Shown one piece after another: positions 42,525-51,939 of a DNA stretch of 60,463 bases. The stretch is from Anabaena azotica FACHB-119. Its GTDB lineage: Bacteria; Cyanobacteriota; Cyanobacteriia; Cyanobacteriales; Nostocaceae. The notes under the pieces were generated by a model. The model did no database searches and was not told where the DNA came from. It was given only the letters and a program-made list of their open reading frames with translations. Within the stretch, counting starts at the first letter, position 1; each line of letters opens with the position of its first letter. The DNA lies in the NCBI RefSeq assembly GCF_014697625.1, contig NZ_JACJSG010000048.1:1-60463 (forward strand), given 5' to 3'. The translations under genes and the position numbers were made by a program.

Positions 42525-43154
42525 CTATGTTAGTGGAATGGCAGATTGAAAAATCACCTCAGCAGTCAGAGCCAATTCGGGAAAAGTTAATGATTCGATG
42601 CGATCGCCATTTCGGAATTGCTTAACTTGATATTCCCCTTCAACTAACGAATAAATCGAGATAGTTGGTTGTTTAGGATTACCAATAAATCTTTTCCCAC
42701 CCAAAGCCGCATAATCTACAATCCAGTATTCAGGAATGCCAATTGCTTCATACTGTCCAAGCTTGGTGAAGTAGTCATCACGCCAGTTTGTGCTGACAAC
42801 TTCTATAACTAATGGAATTGATGATGGCTGACTAACTGTTGATTTACTCCTCCATTTTGGCTCATTGGCTAAGTTGAGACGATTCAACAAAAGTACATCA
42901 GGCAAGAAAGCAGATTCACCTTCATTGGATTGAACAAACCCCATTTTAGGAATGTCATAGGGTTTTGAAAGACGGGCGCACTCCAACAAAATTTGCTTGA
43001 TTAAGAATGCAATAAGTAATTCATGATCTCCTGTTGGTGGTGGCATTTGTTTGATAAATCCATTATGCAGTTCGTAACGTAACTGTGTTGAATTAGCAGG
43101 ATACCAGTCTAGAAACTGATCAACACTAATCGTCATCGGTAGCGATTGAACCAT
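42525..43154 (-). CDS. Uma2-family (DUF820) putative restriction-like nuclease
   Basis: 209 residues. Core PD-(D/E)xK-type signature: FLPDVLLLNR (Asp), PLVIEVVSTNWRDDYFTKLG (Glu-x-Val, then Lys after ~12), QYEAIGIPEYWIVDYAA. Uma2 proteins are very abundant in cyanobacteria; a nuclease fold is known but biology is unclear. The start at MVQSLP is the family start. Stand-alone on the minus strand. Confidence 0.85.
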   Translation of the reverse strand: MVQSLPMTISVDQFLDWYPANSTQLRYELHNGFIKQMPPPTGDHELLIAFLIKQILLECARLSKPYDIPKMGFVQSNEGESAFLPDVLLLNRLNLANEPKWRSKSTVSQPSSIPLVIEVVSTNWRDDYFTKLGQYEAIGIPEYWIVDYAALGGKRFIGNPKQPTISIYSLVEGEYQVKQFRNGDRIESLTFPELALTAEVIFQSAIPLT

Positions 43155-43218
43155 TTATCTACCTCCATTTATCAATGAAAGTGAGCAGGTGAACTTATTC
43201 ATTTATCTTTACTTACAT

Positions 43219-43318
43219 CTTGCACCACTCTCTTATTGCGAACATCAGAGCTTAAAACTCTTGTAATTTCGTAGGGTGGGGAGTGCAGGGAGCCACCCGT
43301 TTATTGACAAGGTGCAAG
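43219..43318. mobile_element. MITE, CTTGCACC family
   Basis: CTTGCACC at 43219-43226 and GGTGCAAG at 43311-43318, with further matches TCTTATTG and TTATTGACAA inside. Interior carries CGTAGGGTGGGGAG. A sister element in reverse orientation is at 57334-57430, between hicA and hicB. Confidence 0.7.
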
Positions 43319-43357
43319 ATATGAATTTAACTACTTCACCCATTTTCAAACAATTTT

Positions 43358-43705
43358 TTACTCGCCTACTCCTACTTGCAAGCCAAAGTAAGTTAGTACG
43401 AGTTCGGCTGTGCTATTGTTAATTACTTCGTGAACTTCCCCAGGTTCTACGGCGATGCAGTTCCCTGGAAGCAAGGGGTATTCTTGTCCATTGATGCGTA
43501 TTACTCCTGCGCCAGACTGGACGAAGAATACTTCGCACATATCTTGGTGGGCGTGGGCTGATGCAGTTTGACTGGGGGCGAAACGGGCTTGAGAAAAGTT
43601 GGTGAGGTGTGGTAAGTCACCAAACCTCAACATGACTTGCTTTTTGATTTCTGGGTTGTGCGAAACACATTCTTCGGGTAGGTCGTTGAGAGATACGGTA
43701 ATCAT
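43358..43705 (-). CDS. Cupin-domain protein
   Basis: 115 residues. The metal-binding cupin motifs: ASAHAHQDMCEVFFVQSG (H-x-H and Glu) and GNCIAVEPGEVHEVIN (His in the second motif). Likely small metal-dependent enzyme or sugar-binding/regulatory protein. Its start overlaps the stop of the upstream fusion gene (ATGA type, 43702-43705), so the two are translated together. Confidence 0.82.
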   Translation of the reverse strand: MITVSLNDLPEECVSHNPEIKKQVMLRFGDLPHLTNFSQARFAPSQTASAHAHQDMCEVFFVQSGAGVIRINGQEYPLLPGNCIAVEPGEVHEVINNSTAELVLTYFGLQVGVGE

Positions 43706-46593
43706 TCTGGTCTTAAGTCGTTGGATAATTCCACAATACCCCTAGAGCCGTCGATTCTCACCCGTTGACCATCTTGAAGAATCCATGTTGCACCTTTAAC
43801 ATCCATAACGGCGGGAATTCCGTATTCTCGCGCAACGATCGCACCATGAGAAAGTCTTCCCCCGGCTTCTGCAATTAGCCCTCCTGCTCTGACTAGCAGA
43901 GGGGCCCAACCAGAATCTGTATAAGGGACTACTAAAATTGTATCTTTGTCGATGTATGGCAAGTTTTGTAAGTTGCGTACTACCTTGATTCTGCCTTCGG
44001 CTTGTCCATGACTGGCGGGAATGCCTTGTAATATTTGGTCTGAGTATACTTCTGCTGCCTCTGCGGGATGTGGGGGTATATTGCCGTAAACTACAAAGGG
44101 GACTTGCTCGATGAGACTATCTTGGTGAAATTGCGATCGCCTAAATTTGATTAGTTGGGTTAAGTTAGCCTGCAATTGGTTATCTGCATCTGCTACTAAA
44201 CGCCGCACTTCATCCAACTGCAAAAAGAAGATATCGTCTACTTCCCTCAGTAACCCAGATTTTACCAAAATCTTCTCTAAAGCTACAAATCTCCAACGTA
44301 ACTCGGCTAACAGGCGGGAATAAACTTCGGTGACTCGTCCTTTAATATCTACCCGTCTCTGCACTGTCCCACGTTTGCGCTTGGGTGGAATAGCTTTCCT
44401 TGCTTCTAATTCGGCTTTTTCTGGTTCACTGAGTTGAATTAACTGGACAAATAACTGCTTGATGGGTTGGGGGTCTTCTTTCCAAGTGGGAACGGCAATA
44501 TTCGTACCCACATCGCTTAAATAACCGTAATCTTCCAGCAATTCGTTAAATTCGTAAACAATTTTCTCTCCCTCTGGGGTTTGCGCCAATTTATCAAAGA
44601 CTTGTTCAGGTTCACATTCTGGTAATACTTCTTTTGCATCTACAGCTAAAGTTCTCAGGGAACGTAAAGCGGCTACTTCTGGGGTGACGCTGTTATCAAT
44701 TTGCTCGTCTTTTACCCGAAAAATCCCCTGTCTGATGGCGGCACTCAAGGGGGCTAAAATGCTGTAGTATGTGGCTTGACGGATTAATTCCAGGTTGATA
44801 TCAATCCCGGCTAACAGTTCTTCTATTCCCTGTTCTTCCAAGGACGCATTAGCTAATTGCGACAACCCTGGAATAAATACGTTTTGGTAATCTTTTTTAA
44901 AGTCTTTTTCTAAATTGAGTTCCTGCTTGAGTAACTTCAGCAGTCCAGGCAGATTTTTTAAGGTTGACTGCAAGGGTGGCTGACTGATTTTCGCGCCTCT
45001 GGTCAAAAACTCTAGACTTTCTGGTGGTAATCCCATTCTCAGGAAAATATCTCCCAGGAGGGAGGCATTAAAGTAAGCCCTGGAGTAATGCAGAGTTGCT
45101 GTTTGGGCAAAGTCTAAACCTGTAGCGCGATCGCCTAATACTAGCGTGAAAATATCACCCCAAACTCCACAAGTTAAAGGACGATTAATCGACCAAGTTA
45201 AGGGATGCACTGCACCAGGAATTACTTCCGCCGCAATTTTCCGCGTCCAAATCGGTAGTAAGGTGGTAATTGGTCTAGCTTGCAATAACCACAGGGTTTG
45301 TCCGTCATAACTCCACTCGATATCTTGTGGTACTCCCAGGTAACGCTTTTCTAGACGACGGGCTAGATATGCTACTTGTTTAATTAACGCCTGTGGTACT
45401 CGTCCCGTCCCCTCTAATTTGACAGAGGAGAGATTATCTGATTCAACTACAAAAGCCCGATATTGTTCTGGTGTCACTTTCCCAGACACAACTTGAGTCG
45501 GGCTACCGGGTAAGGCTTCGATAATTACCGCATCGCCTTGCTGGGTGATGGGGTCGCGGCTAAATGCTACCCCAGAATAGGCGCTTTGGATTTGTTGCTG
45601 AATTAAAACTGACATGGCTGTGTCTGGTAGACCGCGATCGCGGCGATACTGCACAGCCGATGGATTATTATATGATTCTCTAACTTCTGTAATCGCTTGT
45701 TGTAATTGTTGATAATTCGTAACGTTCAGCACCGTTACATATTGCCCAGCCGCCGAAGCTTGTTCTGAGTCTTCCCCAATGGCAGAAGAACGCACTACCA
45801 AGGGTGATAATTCGGAAGGTTGGAGAAATTGTAATAATCTTTCTGGGTCATTACCAGGAACCAGCACCCAACCCTTGGGTACTTGATAACCCCAGCGTTT
45901 AATTTGCGATAAGGTAGCAGCCTTCTGTCCCACCTGCGCTTGATCCAATTCATCATCTAAAGTGAGAATTGTGTTACTACCGCGTAAATATTCAAATATC
46001 GGTTGTGATTGTGAATCTAGTTCTTGAGACGATAAATCCAGGTCATCAGGAATCCTTTGGTAAATCCACCATAGCAACCCAGCCAAGGCTACAGCCGTGA
46101 TAATTTTGGGAAAATCTTCCGCATGGAGCAGCACTATAAATATAGGGAACACAAATAAAACTCCATACTTGACCAGATTTCTCGACTGTAAAAGCGTGAA
46201 GCTGATCATAGCCAACAGCATCACAAATACTGCTACTAGGGGATCATGTGTTATTATCCCCCAGACGACGTTGGTTGTCCCCGCCCCTCTACCCATGAAG
46301 TACCTACCTAGTACCAAGGCGATGAGGGACAGCAGTTCCCAAAACGACCCTTCAGGGAAAAAAGCACGCGCAATGTAAACTGCGGCAATTCCTTTTAGGG
46401 CTTCTGATAGAACCGCCAAAAGACCAGCTAATCTACCACCGTGGTAAAACGCGGCGGAAACACTGACATTTCTTGTACCAATTTGTGCCAAACGTCTCTT
46501 CTTGAGCGCGTAAGTAATCCAAGAAATTAACGGTAACGCGCCCAAGAGGGGACAGACAGTTAATATAACTAAGGCACCCCAAAGTTCTCTCAT
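43702..46593 (-). CDS. PlsY-like membrane domain fused to a PEP-synthase-like protein
   Basis: 963 residues. Residues ~1-185 have six or seven membrane helices and degenerate motifs of acyl-phosphate glycerol-3-phosphate acyltransferase: IGTRNVSVSAAFYHGGRLAG (for GSGNxGATN) and LGRYFMGRGAGTTNV (for GHxxPVFxxFKGGKG). From ~215 comes the PPDK/PEP-synthase N-terminal domain (GQKAATLSQIKRWGYQVPKG, LVVRSSAIGEDSEQASAAGQ), and near residue 920 the swivel His domain GGRLSHGAIVAREYGIPAVM. The usual C-terminal PEP-binding TIM barrel is missing. The reaction is unknown; a phosphotransfer step at a membrane is plausible. Confidence 0.82.
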   Translation of the reverse strand: MRELWGALVILTVCPLLGALPLISWITYALKKRRLAQIGTRNVSVSAAFYHGGRLAGLLAVLSEALKGIAAVYIARAFFPEGSFWELLSLIALVLGRYFMGRGAGTTNVVWGIITHDPLVAVFVMLLAMISFTLLQSRNLVKYGVLFVFPIFIVLLHAEDFPKIITAVALAGLLWWIYQRIPDDLDLSSQELDSQSQPIFEYLRGSNTILTLDDELDQAQVGQKAATLSQIKRWGYQVPKGWVLVPGNDPERLLQFLQPSELSPLVVRSSAIGEDSEQASAAGQYVTVLNVTNYQQLQQAITEVRESYNNPSAVQYRRDRGLPDTAMSVLIQQQIQSAYSGVAFSRDPITQQGDAVIIEALPGSPTQVVSGKVTPEQYRAFVVESDNLSSVKLEGTGRVPQALIKQVAYLARRLEKRYLGVPQDIEWSYDGQTLWLLQARPITTLLPIWTRKIAAEVIPGAVHPLTWSINRPLTCGVWGDIFTLVLGDRATGLDFAQTATLHYSRAYFNASLLGDIFLRMGLPPESLEFLTRGAKISQPPLQSTLKNLPGLLKLLKQELNLEKDFKKDYQNVFIPGLSQLANASLEEQGIEELLAGIDINLELIRQATYYSILAPLSAAIRQGIFRVKDEQIDNSVTPEVAALRSLRTLAVDAKEVLPECEPEQVFDKLAQTPEGEKIVYEFNELLEDYGYLSDVGTNIAVPTWKEDPQPIKQLFVQLIQLSEPEKAELEARKAIPPKRKRGTVQRRVDIKGRVTEVYSRLLAELRWRFVALEKILVKSGLLREVDDIFFLQLDEVRRLVADADNQLQANLTQLIKFRRSQFHQDSLIEQVPFVVYGNIPPHPAEAAEVYSDQILQGIPASHGQAEGRIKVVRNLQNLPYIDKDTILVVPYTDSGWAPLLVRAGGLIAEAGGRLSHGAIVAREYGIPAVMDVKGATWILQDGQRVRIDGSRGIVELSNDLRPE

Positions 46594-46855
46594 GCTGCAT
46601 TTATAATTTGAGATTAATCTTGCACTTAAAATCTCAAATCTTCAATATCTAAATTTTCCTGCAATGTGTAAATCATTATTTAGGGCGCTGTTAGTTGCTG
46701 TATGGACAACAATCACCAGGATTGACGGGAGGGTGTAGGGGTGTAAGGGTGTATGAGAGCCGAACTGGTGTGTAATTTATGAAATTTTTCCCCTATACCC
46801 ATATACCCCTGCACCCTAATTCTAGTTGCCTGTGTCCTGTTAGCCGACCATACAC
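46594..46855. other. Intergenic
   Basis: Contains a hexameric GGTGTAGGGGTGTAAGGGTG repeat near 46730-46755. No gene. Confidence 0.4.
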
Positions 46856-46996
46856 TTAGTTGAGTGCGTAGGCTGCTTGTAACGCCCAAATAATTAAACC
46901 AGCGATCGATCCCAACAGTAGCACTGTAGAGATGGTAACAACTTTAGGCGAATCTGCCCCATCAAATTTCATAATTCCGCGATTTAAGTCGGACAT
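46856..46996 (-). CDS. 46-residue single-pass membrane protein
   Basis: Reads MSDLNRGIMKFDGADSPKVV, then the membrane helix TISTVLLLGSIAGLIIWALQ and AAYALN, with AGGAGG 10 bases ahead of the ATG (47006-47011). The clean head, one helix and short tail are typical of small thylakoid subunits (photosystem, NDH-1 or b6f). It is too small to be in most gene lists. I do not recognise the family name; the segment after the start (FDGADSPKVVT) looks conserved-type. Confidence 0.65.
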   Translation of the reverse strand: MSDLNRGIMKFDGADSPKVVTISTVLLLGSIAGLIIWALQAAYALN

Positions 46997-47425
46997 AGCT
47001 TTGTATTCCTCCTTTTTTACTGGGTCAATTTGCCCGTTTCGATTTTAGTCTGTCTACTCGCTAATATGGCGATGCTACACATAATATTTTGTTTAAGCTT
47101 TGCAACATTTTCATCAGCTATTTTGCTTATGTCTGTAGGCTTGTTGTTCAGTTTTATACGATGGGGATTGGGGAGTGGGGGGAGATGGGGGAGTGGGGGG
47201 AGATGGGGGAGTGGGGGGAGATGGGGGAGTGGGGGGAGATGGGGGAGATGAGGGAGTAACCCACCCCTAGCCCCTCCCTGGAGGGGAATAGGGAGATGGG
47301 GGAGATGAGGGAGTAACCCACCCCTAGCCCCTCCCTGGAGGGGAACGGGGAGATGGGGGAGAATAACTGTGGACTAATGACTATTGACTAATGACTATTG
47401 ACTATTGACTAAGGACTATTGACTA
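46997..47425. repeat. G-rich minisatellite and 57-bp direct repeat
   Basis: Units of GGGAGTGGGGGGAGATGG at 47161-47243, then two direct copies, 57 bp apart (about 47235-47288 and 47292-47345), containing AACCCACCCCTAGCCCCTCC. Then TGACTAT/TGACTAA heptamers from 47372, running into the next gene. No gene. Confidence 0.75.
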
Positions 47426-48382
47426 ATGACTAATGACTATAGACTATTGATAATTTTACTGATAACTGTAGGCTTGATTGCGGTGGAAATAGGGTTGCGG
47501 GCTTTTTTTGGTTTTGGTCATCCTCTGATTTATCTCGGTGATGAAGAAATTGGTTACTTGCTAGCACCTAACCAGCGTACCCGCCGCTTTGGAAATCGGA
47601 TTGAAATCAATGAATATTCTATGCGGAGTGGGAGTATCGCTAAGACTCCTGCACCTGCTACTTTGCGAGTGCTATTTTTGGGTGACTCGATTGTTAATGG
47701 TGGGTGGTGGACTGATCAAAATAATACAATCTCTAGTTTGATGATGGCTTCGCTTAGTTCATCAACTCATGACAATTATCAACAAGTAGAGGTGCTGAAT
47801 GCTTCGGCTAATTCTTGGGGGCCGAGAAATGAGTTAGCTTACTTACAACGCTTTGGTAATTTCCATGCCCAAGTGGTTGTGTTAGTGATCAATACTGATG
47901 ATTTATTTGCTACTGCGCCGACATCTTTACCTGTGGGACGCGATCGCAACTATCCAGACAAAAAACCACCCCTGGCATTAATAGAAGTATGGCAGCGTTA
48001 CGTTAAAAAACCACAACCTAACCCAGAATTAGCTGCATTACAAAAAGAAGCAGGCGATCGCGTCGGTATTAATCTCAATGCTATCAGTAAAATTGCGGAA
48101 TTAACTCGGCAAAATCATAGTCAATTTTTGCTGGTGATGACTCCCTTATTACGAGAACTAGGTGAACCAGGCCCCCGTGATTATGAAATCACAGCACGCC
48201 AGCGCCTGAAGGACTTTACCCAGTCGCAGCAAATTACCTATATAGATTTCCTCCCGATATTTAACGCCACTGATGACTTTAAAGCTTTATACCAAGACCA
48301 TATTCACCTAAACTTGCAAGGTAATCAGGTAGTTAGGCGAGAAATTGAGCGATCGCTTTTACCACTTTTAGAAAAGAGCTAA
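47426..48382 (+). CDS. SGNH/GDSL-type hydrolase, membrane anchored
   Basis: 318 residues. N-terminal signal anchor (LLIILLITVGLIAVEIGLRA), then VLFLGDSIVNGG (GDS nucleophile, about residue 88), LNASANSWGPRN (Gly/Asn oxyanion-type blocks) and QDHIHLNLQGN (Asp-x-x-His, about 290). This is the SGNH order. Likely an esterase or acetyl-transferase-like enzyme for extracellular polysaccharide. The first seven codons are encoded by the TGACTA-type heptamer repeat; no ribosome site is seen, so a later start is possible. Confidence 0.82.
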   Translation: MTNDYRLLIILLITVGLIAVEIGLRAFFGFGHPLIYLGDEEIGYLLAPNQRTRRFGNRIEINEYSMRSGSIAKTPAPATLRVLFLGDSIVNGGWWTDQNNTISSLMMASLSSSTHDNYQQVEVLNASANSWGPRNELAYLQRFGNFHAQVVVLVINTDDLFATAPTSLPVGRDRNYPDKKPPLALIEVWQRYVKKPQPNPELAALQKEAGDRVGINLNAISKIAELTRQNHSQFLLVMTPLLRELGEPGPRDYEITARQRLKDFTQSQQITYIDFLPIFNATDDFKALYQDHIHLNLQGNQVVRREIERSLLPLLEKS

Positions 48383-48432
48383 ACTCTTAATTACCAATTA
48401 CCAATTACCAATTACCAATTACCCATTACCCA
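48383..48432. repeat. AATTACC heptamer tandem
   Basis: Six or seven copies of AATTACC/CATTACC between convergent genes. STRR-type. Confidence 0.7.
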
Positions 48433-49047
48433 TTACTCCCTTATCCATAATGCCAAACCTCCCCCACGTCCACGAGCAGCAATAAAATCTTGTGTAACGA
48501 TAAAGAAGGCAAAAAATGCTTGTTTAGCTATGGGTTGGTTGTAGAAATCCTCAGCTTGAACCTTACCGGAACGAATTTTTTGTTGGTAAATAGTCCGCCC
48601 AAATAAACTAAAATACATTTGGGTAAAGTCAAAAGCTAAGAGGTTTTTCTTACCTAAATATTTAGCTGGGCCTGTCAGTTGTAATAACAAAAACCCTAAT
48701 TGTACTTGATTAGCAATTTCGCCTTTGCTGATATCTTCGGCTGAAGAAGGACTAAAGGAGATATAAATTTTCGTCAATTGGGGTACATACCAACCCTTAC
48801 CTAAAATAATCCCTCCCCGTTTTTGGGCTTTTTTCGTTCCTGTGGCGAAGCACAACCGCCATTTTCCTATTAAAGCATCAAAATCATAATCTAGCCGTTG
48901 CTGTTTGGCTGCTTTTTCGGCTTCTAACAAAGCATTGACTATTACCTCTGGCTGAGGACGGTTGTTATTCTCTCCCCGGTAAGCCGCCGCAGCTTGGGAT
49001 AGGGTATTAACATTGTTTGTATTAGTAGATGTCAAATCGGTATTCAT
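48433..49047 (-). CDS. Conserved cyanobacterial protein, possibly fibrillin/PAP-like
   Basis: 204 residues. LLEAEKAAKQQRLDYDFDAL then IGKWRLCFATGTKKAQKRGG and LTKIYISFSPSSAEDISKGE resemble a lipocalin-like barrel as in plastid-lipid-associated proteins (fibrillins). GPAKYLGKKNLLAFDFTQMY and a C-terminal helix follow. No signal peptide. The family guess is weak; the gene is clearly coding. Confidence 0.55.
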   Translation of the reverse strand: MNTDLTSTNTNNVNTLSQAAAAYRGENNNRPQPEVIVNALLEAEKAAKQQRLDYDFDALIGKWRLCFATGTKKAQKRGGIILGKGWYVPQLTKIYISFSPSSAEDISKGEIANQVQLGFLLLQLTGPAKYLGKKNLLAFDFTQMYFSLFGRTIYQQKIRSGKVQAEDFYNQPIAKQAFFAFFIVTQDFIAARGRGGGLALWIRE

Positions 49048-49263
49048 TATTTGATATGAAAATTTAAGCTTTTATTTATTTTTAAATATGAGAATTTGTG
49101 TATTCAGATACATATATTTTATCTGATTTGTGGACAGTTAGATAAAAAGCGATCGCTCTATATGTCATTTAGGCGATCGCTTTCAGCTTTAGAGGAAATT
49201 ATAAAGTTGACATACCAACTATCAAATCATTGAACGCTCATCATATATGTAAAAGTTCATTGG
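49048..49263. other. Intergenic, two HIP1 octamers
   Basis: Two GCGATCGC sites (49149 and 49173) in about 220 bases. No gene. Confidence 0.4.
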
Positions 49264-49788
49264 CTAAGTATGGGATAAGTGTAAAGTTTTTGTAATTAGA
49301 TTTACTGGCCCAGAGCAGTAAACACACAATTCGTTAGCAATTTCTACAGCTTCTTTCGGGCTTTTTTCTAAATACATTGCTGTCAAAGCAAAGTGTTGTC
49401 CAGCACCAATAGCACTAAACTCATTAATTTTTTCCACTAAATAGCTACTACTGACGCGAAATATTTCACCTTCCATACCAATGAGATAACTATTCTTACG
49501 CCCAAAAGTATCATCTTTCTTTTTAGCCCAAGCGTAAAACTCGACAATAAAATCTAGAACTGCTTCTACTGTAGCAGCCGCAGGCTTATGATTTCTGGCA
49601 AATATCTGCATGAAGCTCAACTCCATCACATAGCCCACAGTACCAATAATCATGTCATTAACTTCAAACAATTTACCTTGTTCATCTCCTGTTACACGAG
49701 TAGTTTCTGTTAAGTATCCATCCACGCGAATGCTATCAGCAGCGAACTCTAATTTATCTGGAAATCTTTTAGCTGCAACAACGCTCAT
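49264..49788 (-). CDS. Proteasome-beta/HslV-like Ntn hydrolase with Ser nucleophile
   Basis: 174 residues. MSVVAAKRFPDKLEFAADSI matches the N-terminal strand pair of 20S-type subunits; counting from Ser2 as residue 1, Asp sits at 17 (AADS), as in proteasome Asp17. GKLFEVND then provides the Lys33-like position, and FSAIGAGQHFALTAMYL is the usual GSG-type helix. The nucleophile would be Ser2, exposed after Met removal, not Thr. No HslU partner nearby. Probable self-contained peptidase or amidase. Confidence 0.72.
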   Translation of the reverse strand: MSVVAAKRFPDKLEFAADSIRVDGYLTETTRVTGDEQGKLFEVNDMIIGTVGYVMELSFMQIFARNHKPAAATVEAVLDFIVEFYAWAKKKDDTFGRKNSYLIGMEGEIFRVSSSYLVEKINEFSAIGAGQHFALTAMYLEKSPKEAVEIANELCVYCSGPVNLITKTLHLSHT

Positions 49789-49866
49789 AATTTTTGAAGT
49801 TAATACTTATTATATATATTTTAACTCCATTTAAAAATAATTTAGGAAATGAACTGGCATTTTAGC

Positions 49867-49973
49867 TTATATCAATTTGAAAAAAGAATGCGACAGATAT
49901 ATAGGTAGGGACGCACATCTGTGCGCCCCTACATATAATCGATGTGTTGTCCTATTTTAGCGAATTGGTATTA
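49867..49973. mobile_element. MITE, TTATACC family (copy 1)
   Basis: Left TTATATCAATTTGAAAAAAG and right GAATTGGTATTAG are inverted. Interior hairpin GGGACGCACA ... TGTGCGCCCC and the string TAATCGATGTGTTG are shared with the copy at 54497-54603. Confidence 0.7.
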
Positions 49974-50083
49974 GTCAACTTTATTAAAACAAAACACATC
50001 AGTAATATATGATATGAATTACTGCAAAGCAATTTTTAGGCGATCGCTAATTTCTCAAGCTGTTGCTTTTGTGTCTAGTTGAT

Positions 50084-50890
50084 TCATTGACTATTATCCT
50101 TTAACCAAGAAACAGCAAAATCAACCGCGTTTCTTACCTTAAATAACTTAACTTGGGCAGAACCAACTGTTGAGATTTGTACCTGACCAGTTTGTGCAAA
50201 AGCTGCACCCATCTCCACAAAACAGCTTGTGTCAAAATCAATATCTGTAAACCATTGCCAAACTCTTCGCCCAGCTTCTAAAATAGGCGCACCTTTTTTA
50301 ACTTGCTCTCTTCCACCAAAGCGATACTCAGCAAGATGAAAACTAGTACAATTTTCATAACCAACTCCTAATAACAATACCCAACCATCAAGGTCATAAA
50401 GACGTGCTAATGGTGAATCTTCCCCTAAAGAATAATCCAGGGAATGATTTAACACTATCTTTTCCGCATCTTTTCCCCAAGCAGCAAAAGATACTTGTGG
50501 GTGAGAACTTCGCAGCACATTTTCCCAAGTACGAAATGTTTCCACAATTTGTCCCATCTCTCGCGTTGGCGTTACCTGCGGGTCAAAAGCTGGCATAGTT
50601 TCACGAATAATAGTCCACCATTCTCTAGGAACAGAGGGTTCTTGCCAGTTCGCAGGGTCAGATAAATCACCAGTATGCGTAGGCATAACGATATTTCCCG
50701 TGGGTGTAATTACATCCATTAATGCTTGAACCACTGCAACCGAACCGCCACAAACCCAACCCAGAGAACTCAGAGATGAATGGACTATCACCGTCATACC
50801 TGAGTTAACCCCAGCATTAACAAAATCTGTGGCTAGACTTTGACGAGTGCGAGGTGATGGTGTGTTGATAATTACTTTTTCTTCACTCAT
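50084..50890 (-). CDS. AAC(3)-family aminoglycoside N-acetyltransferase-like protein
   Basis: 268 residues from the ATG at 50890 (MSEEKVIINTPSPRTRQSLA). DFVNAGVNSGMTVIVHSSLS then GWVCGGSVAVVQALMDVI and GNIVMPTHTGDLSD, later SSHPQVSFAAWGKDA and VLLLGVGYENCTSFHLAEYR follow the AAC(3)-III/VI-type fold, with the conserved HSS and NTSxH-like (here NCTSFH) site. Chromosomal members often acetylate unknown amines, so antibiotic resistance is not implied. 80 bp from the PhnD-like gene. Confidence 0.87.
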   Translation of the reverse strand: MSEEKVIINTPSPRTRQSLATDFVNAGVNSGMTVIVHSSLSSLGWVCGGSVAVVQALMDVITPTGNIVMPTHTGDLSDPANWQEPSVPREWWTIIRETMPAFDPQVTPTREMGQIVETFRTWENVLRSSHPQVSFAAWGKDAEKIVLNHSLDYSLGEDSPLARLYDLDGWVLLLGVGYENCTSFHLAEYRFGGREQVKKGAPILEAGRRVWQWFTDIDFDTSCFVEMGAAFAQTGQVQISTVGSAQVKLFKVRNAVDFAVSWLKDNSQ

Positions 50891-50972
50891 AAAACTGATA
50901 CATATTGTTACCATTACCAATTACCAATTACCCATTACCAACCCTCAAGATATGATGCACATGATATAATAT

Positions 50973-51838
50973 CTAAATAGTCTTATTAAATAACTGAACC
51001 GGCTTAGTTTGCAATTGAGAAGTAATTGGTTGCACTCGCTCAACCACACTAATCATATATTTATAATTTGGGATAGCTGCATTAGGTATATAGCCAACTT
51101 CTTGAGCAGAACTAGAAGGAAAGTCACTCATAACTTTCCGAATATACTCTTGGCGTTTACTTTCTATAGTTGGTTGAATCAAGACTACACCAGGTGGTAC
51201 ATAATGGGGATCTGTGTAGAAAATGCGAAATTTAGTTCCCTGGAATTGTGAACTATAAAGATTAAACTCTGCCATCGAAACAGCCCCAGCTATCGCCTTG
51301 CCTTCAGCTACCCATTGCATTACAGTTTTTGGTGTAGGCGCAGATAAAATTTCCGCTACTGTCAGACCATAAAGATTATATAAAGGCAAATAATATCCAG
51401 TGGCTGAACCTAATTGCCCTAAAGCTACTGTTTTCCCCTGTAAATCTTGCAAGGTACGGATGGGGCTGTCCTCACGGGTAACAAGCACACAGCGCAAATT
51501 AGTCACGCCGATTAACGGAAATATGGGAATATACTGATAGCGAGAAATTGCGATCGCAGCTATGCCTGGGGGAGCAAACATCAATGACCAAGCACGAGAT
51601 TCTAAACGCTCAATAGCTTTATTTTCATTAAAAGTAGGCTCTAGAATAATCTTGGCTTTTGTTCTTTCTGCTAAATAACGCTGAAATCTAGCATACTGAT
51701 TAATTATTGCTCCTCCGCCATCATAATTGATTACACCAATAGTTAATAACCCCCCAGATTGCGGTTCTGATGTACAGGCATTAACTATTAAAAAAATTGA
51801 TTGTCCAAAAAAAAACGACGTGAGAATTTCCAGGGCAT
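50973..51838 (-). pseudogene. PhnD-type periplasmic binding protein with an N-terminal frameshift
   Basis: The open frame at 50973-51584 begins inside the family (MFAPPGIAAIAISRYQYIPI). Upstream, the same frame continues as IGVINYDGGGAIINQYARFQ and LERTKAKIILEPTFNENKA (approximately) up to a run of nine A (51807-51815). With one added base the start becomes MPWKFSRRFFFGQSIFLIVN then ACTSEPQSGG: a lipoprotein signal, with twin Arg and a Cys after LIVNA. Phosphonate/phosphite-type binding proteins carry ligand for ABC importers or sensors. Frameshift may be decay, phase variation or a base-calling error. Confidence 0.72.
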
Positions 51839-51939
51839 TATTATTGTTAATTAATAAACTATATTGCTTTTATTAGCTATCTTCGCTACAGTATTTTACT
51901 ACAATAGTAGATCAGGCTTTATCTAAAAAATTTAGACTA

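Noticed and set aside
50084..50890. AAC(3)-like gene as evidence of antibiotic resistance
   Set aside because: Chromosomal members are common and of unknown substrate; no resistance island is present.
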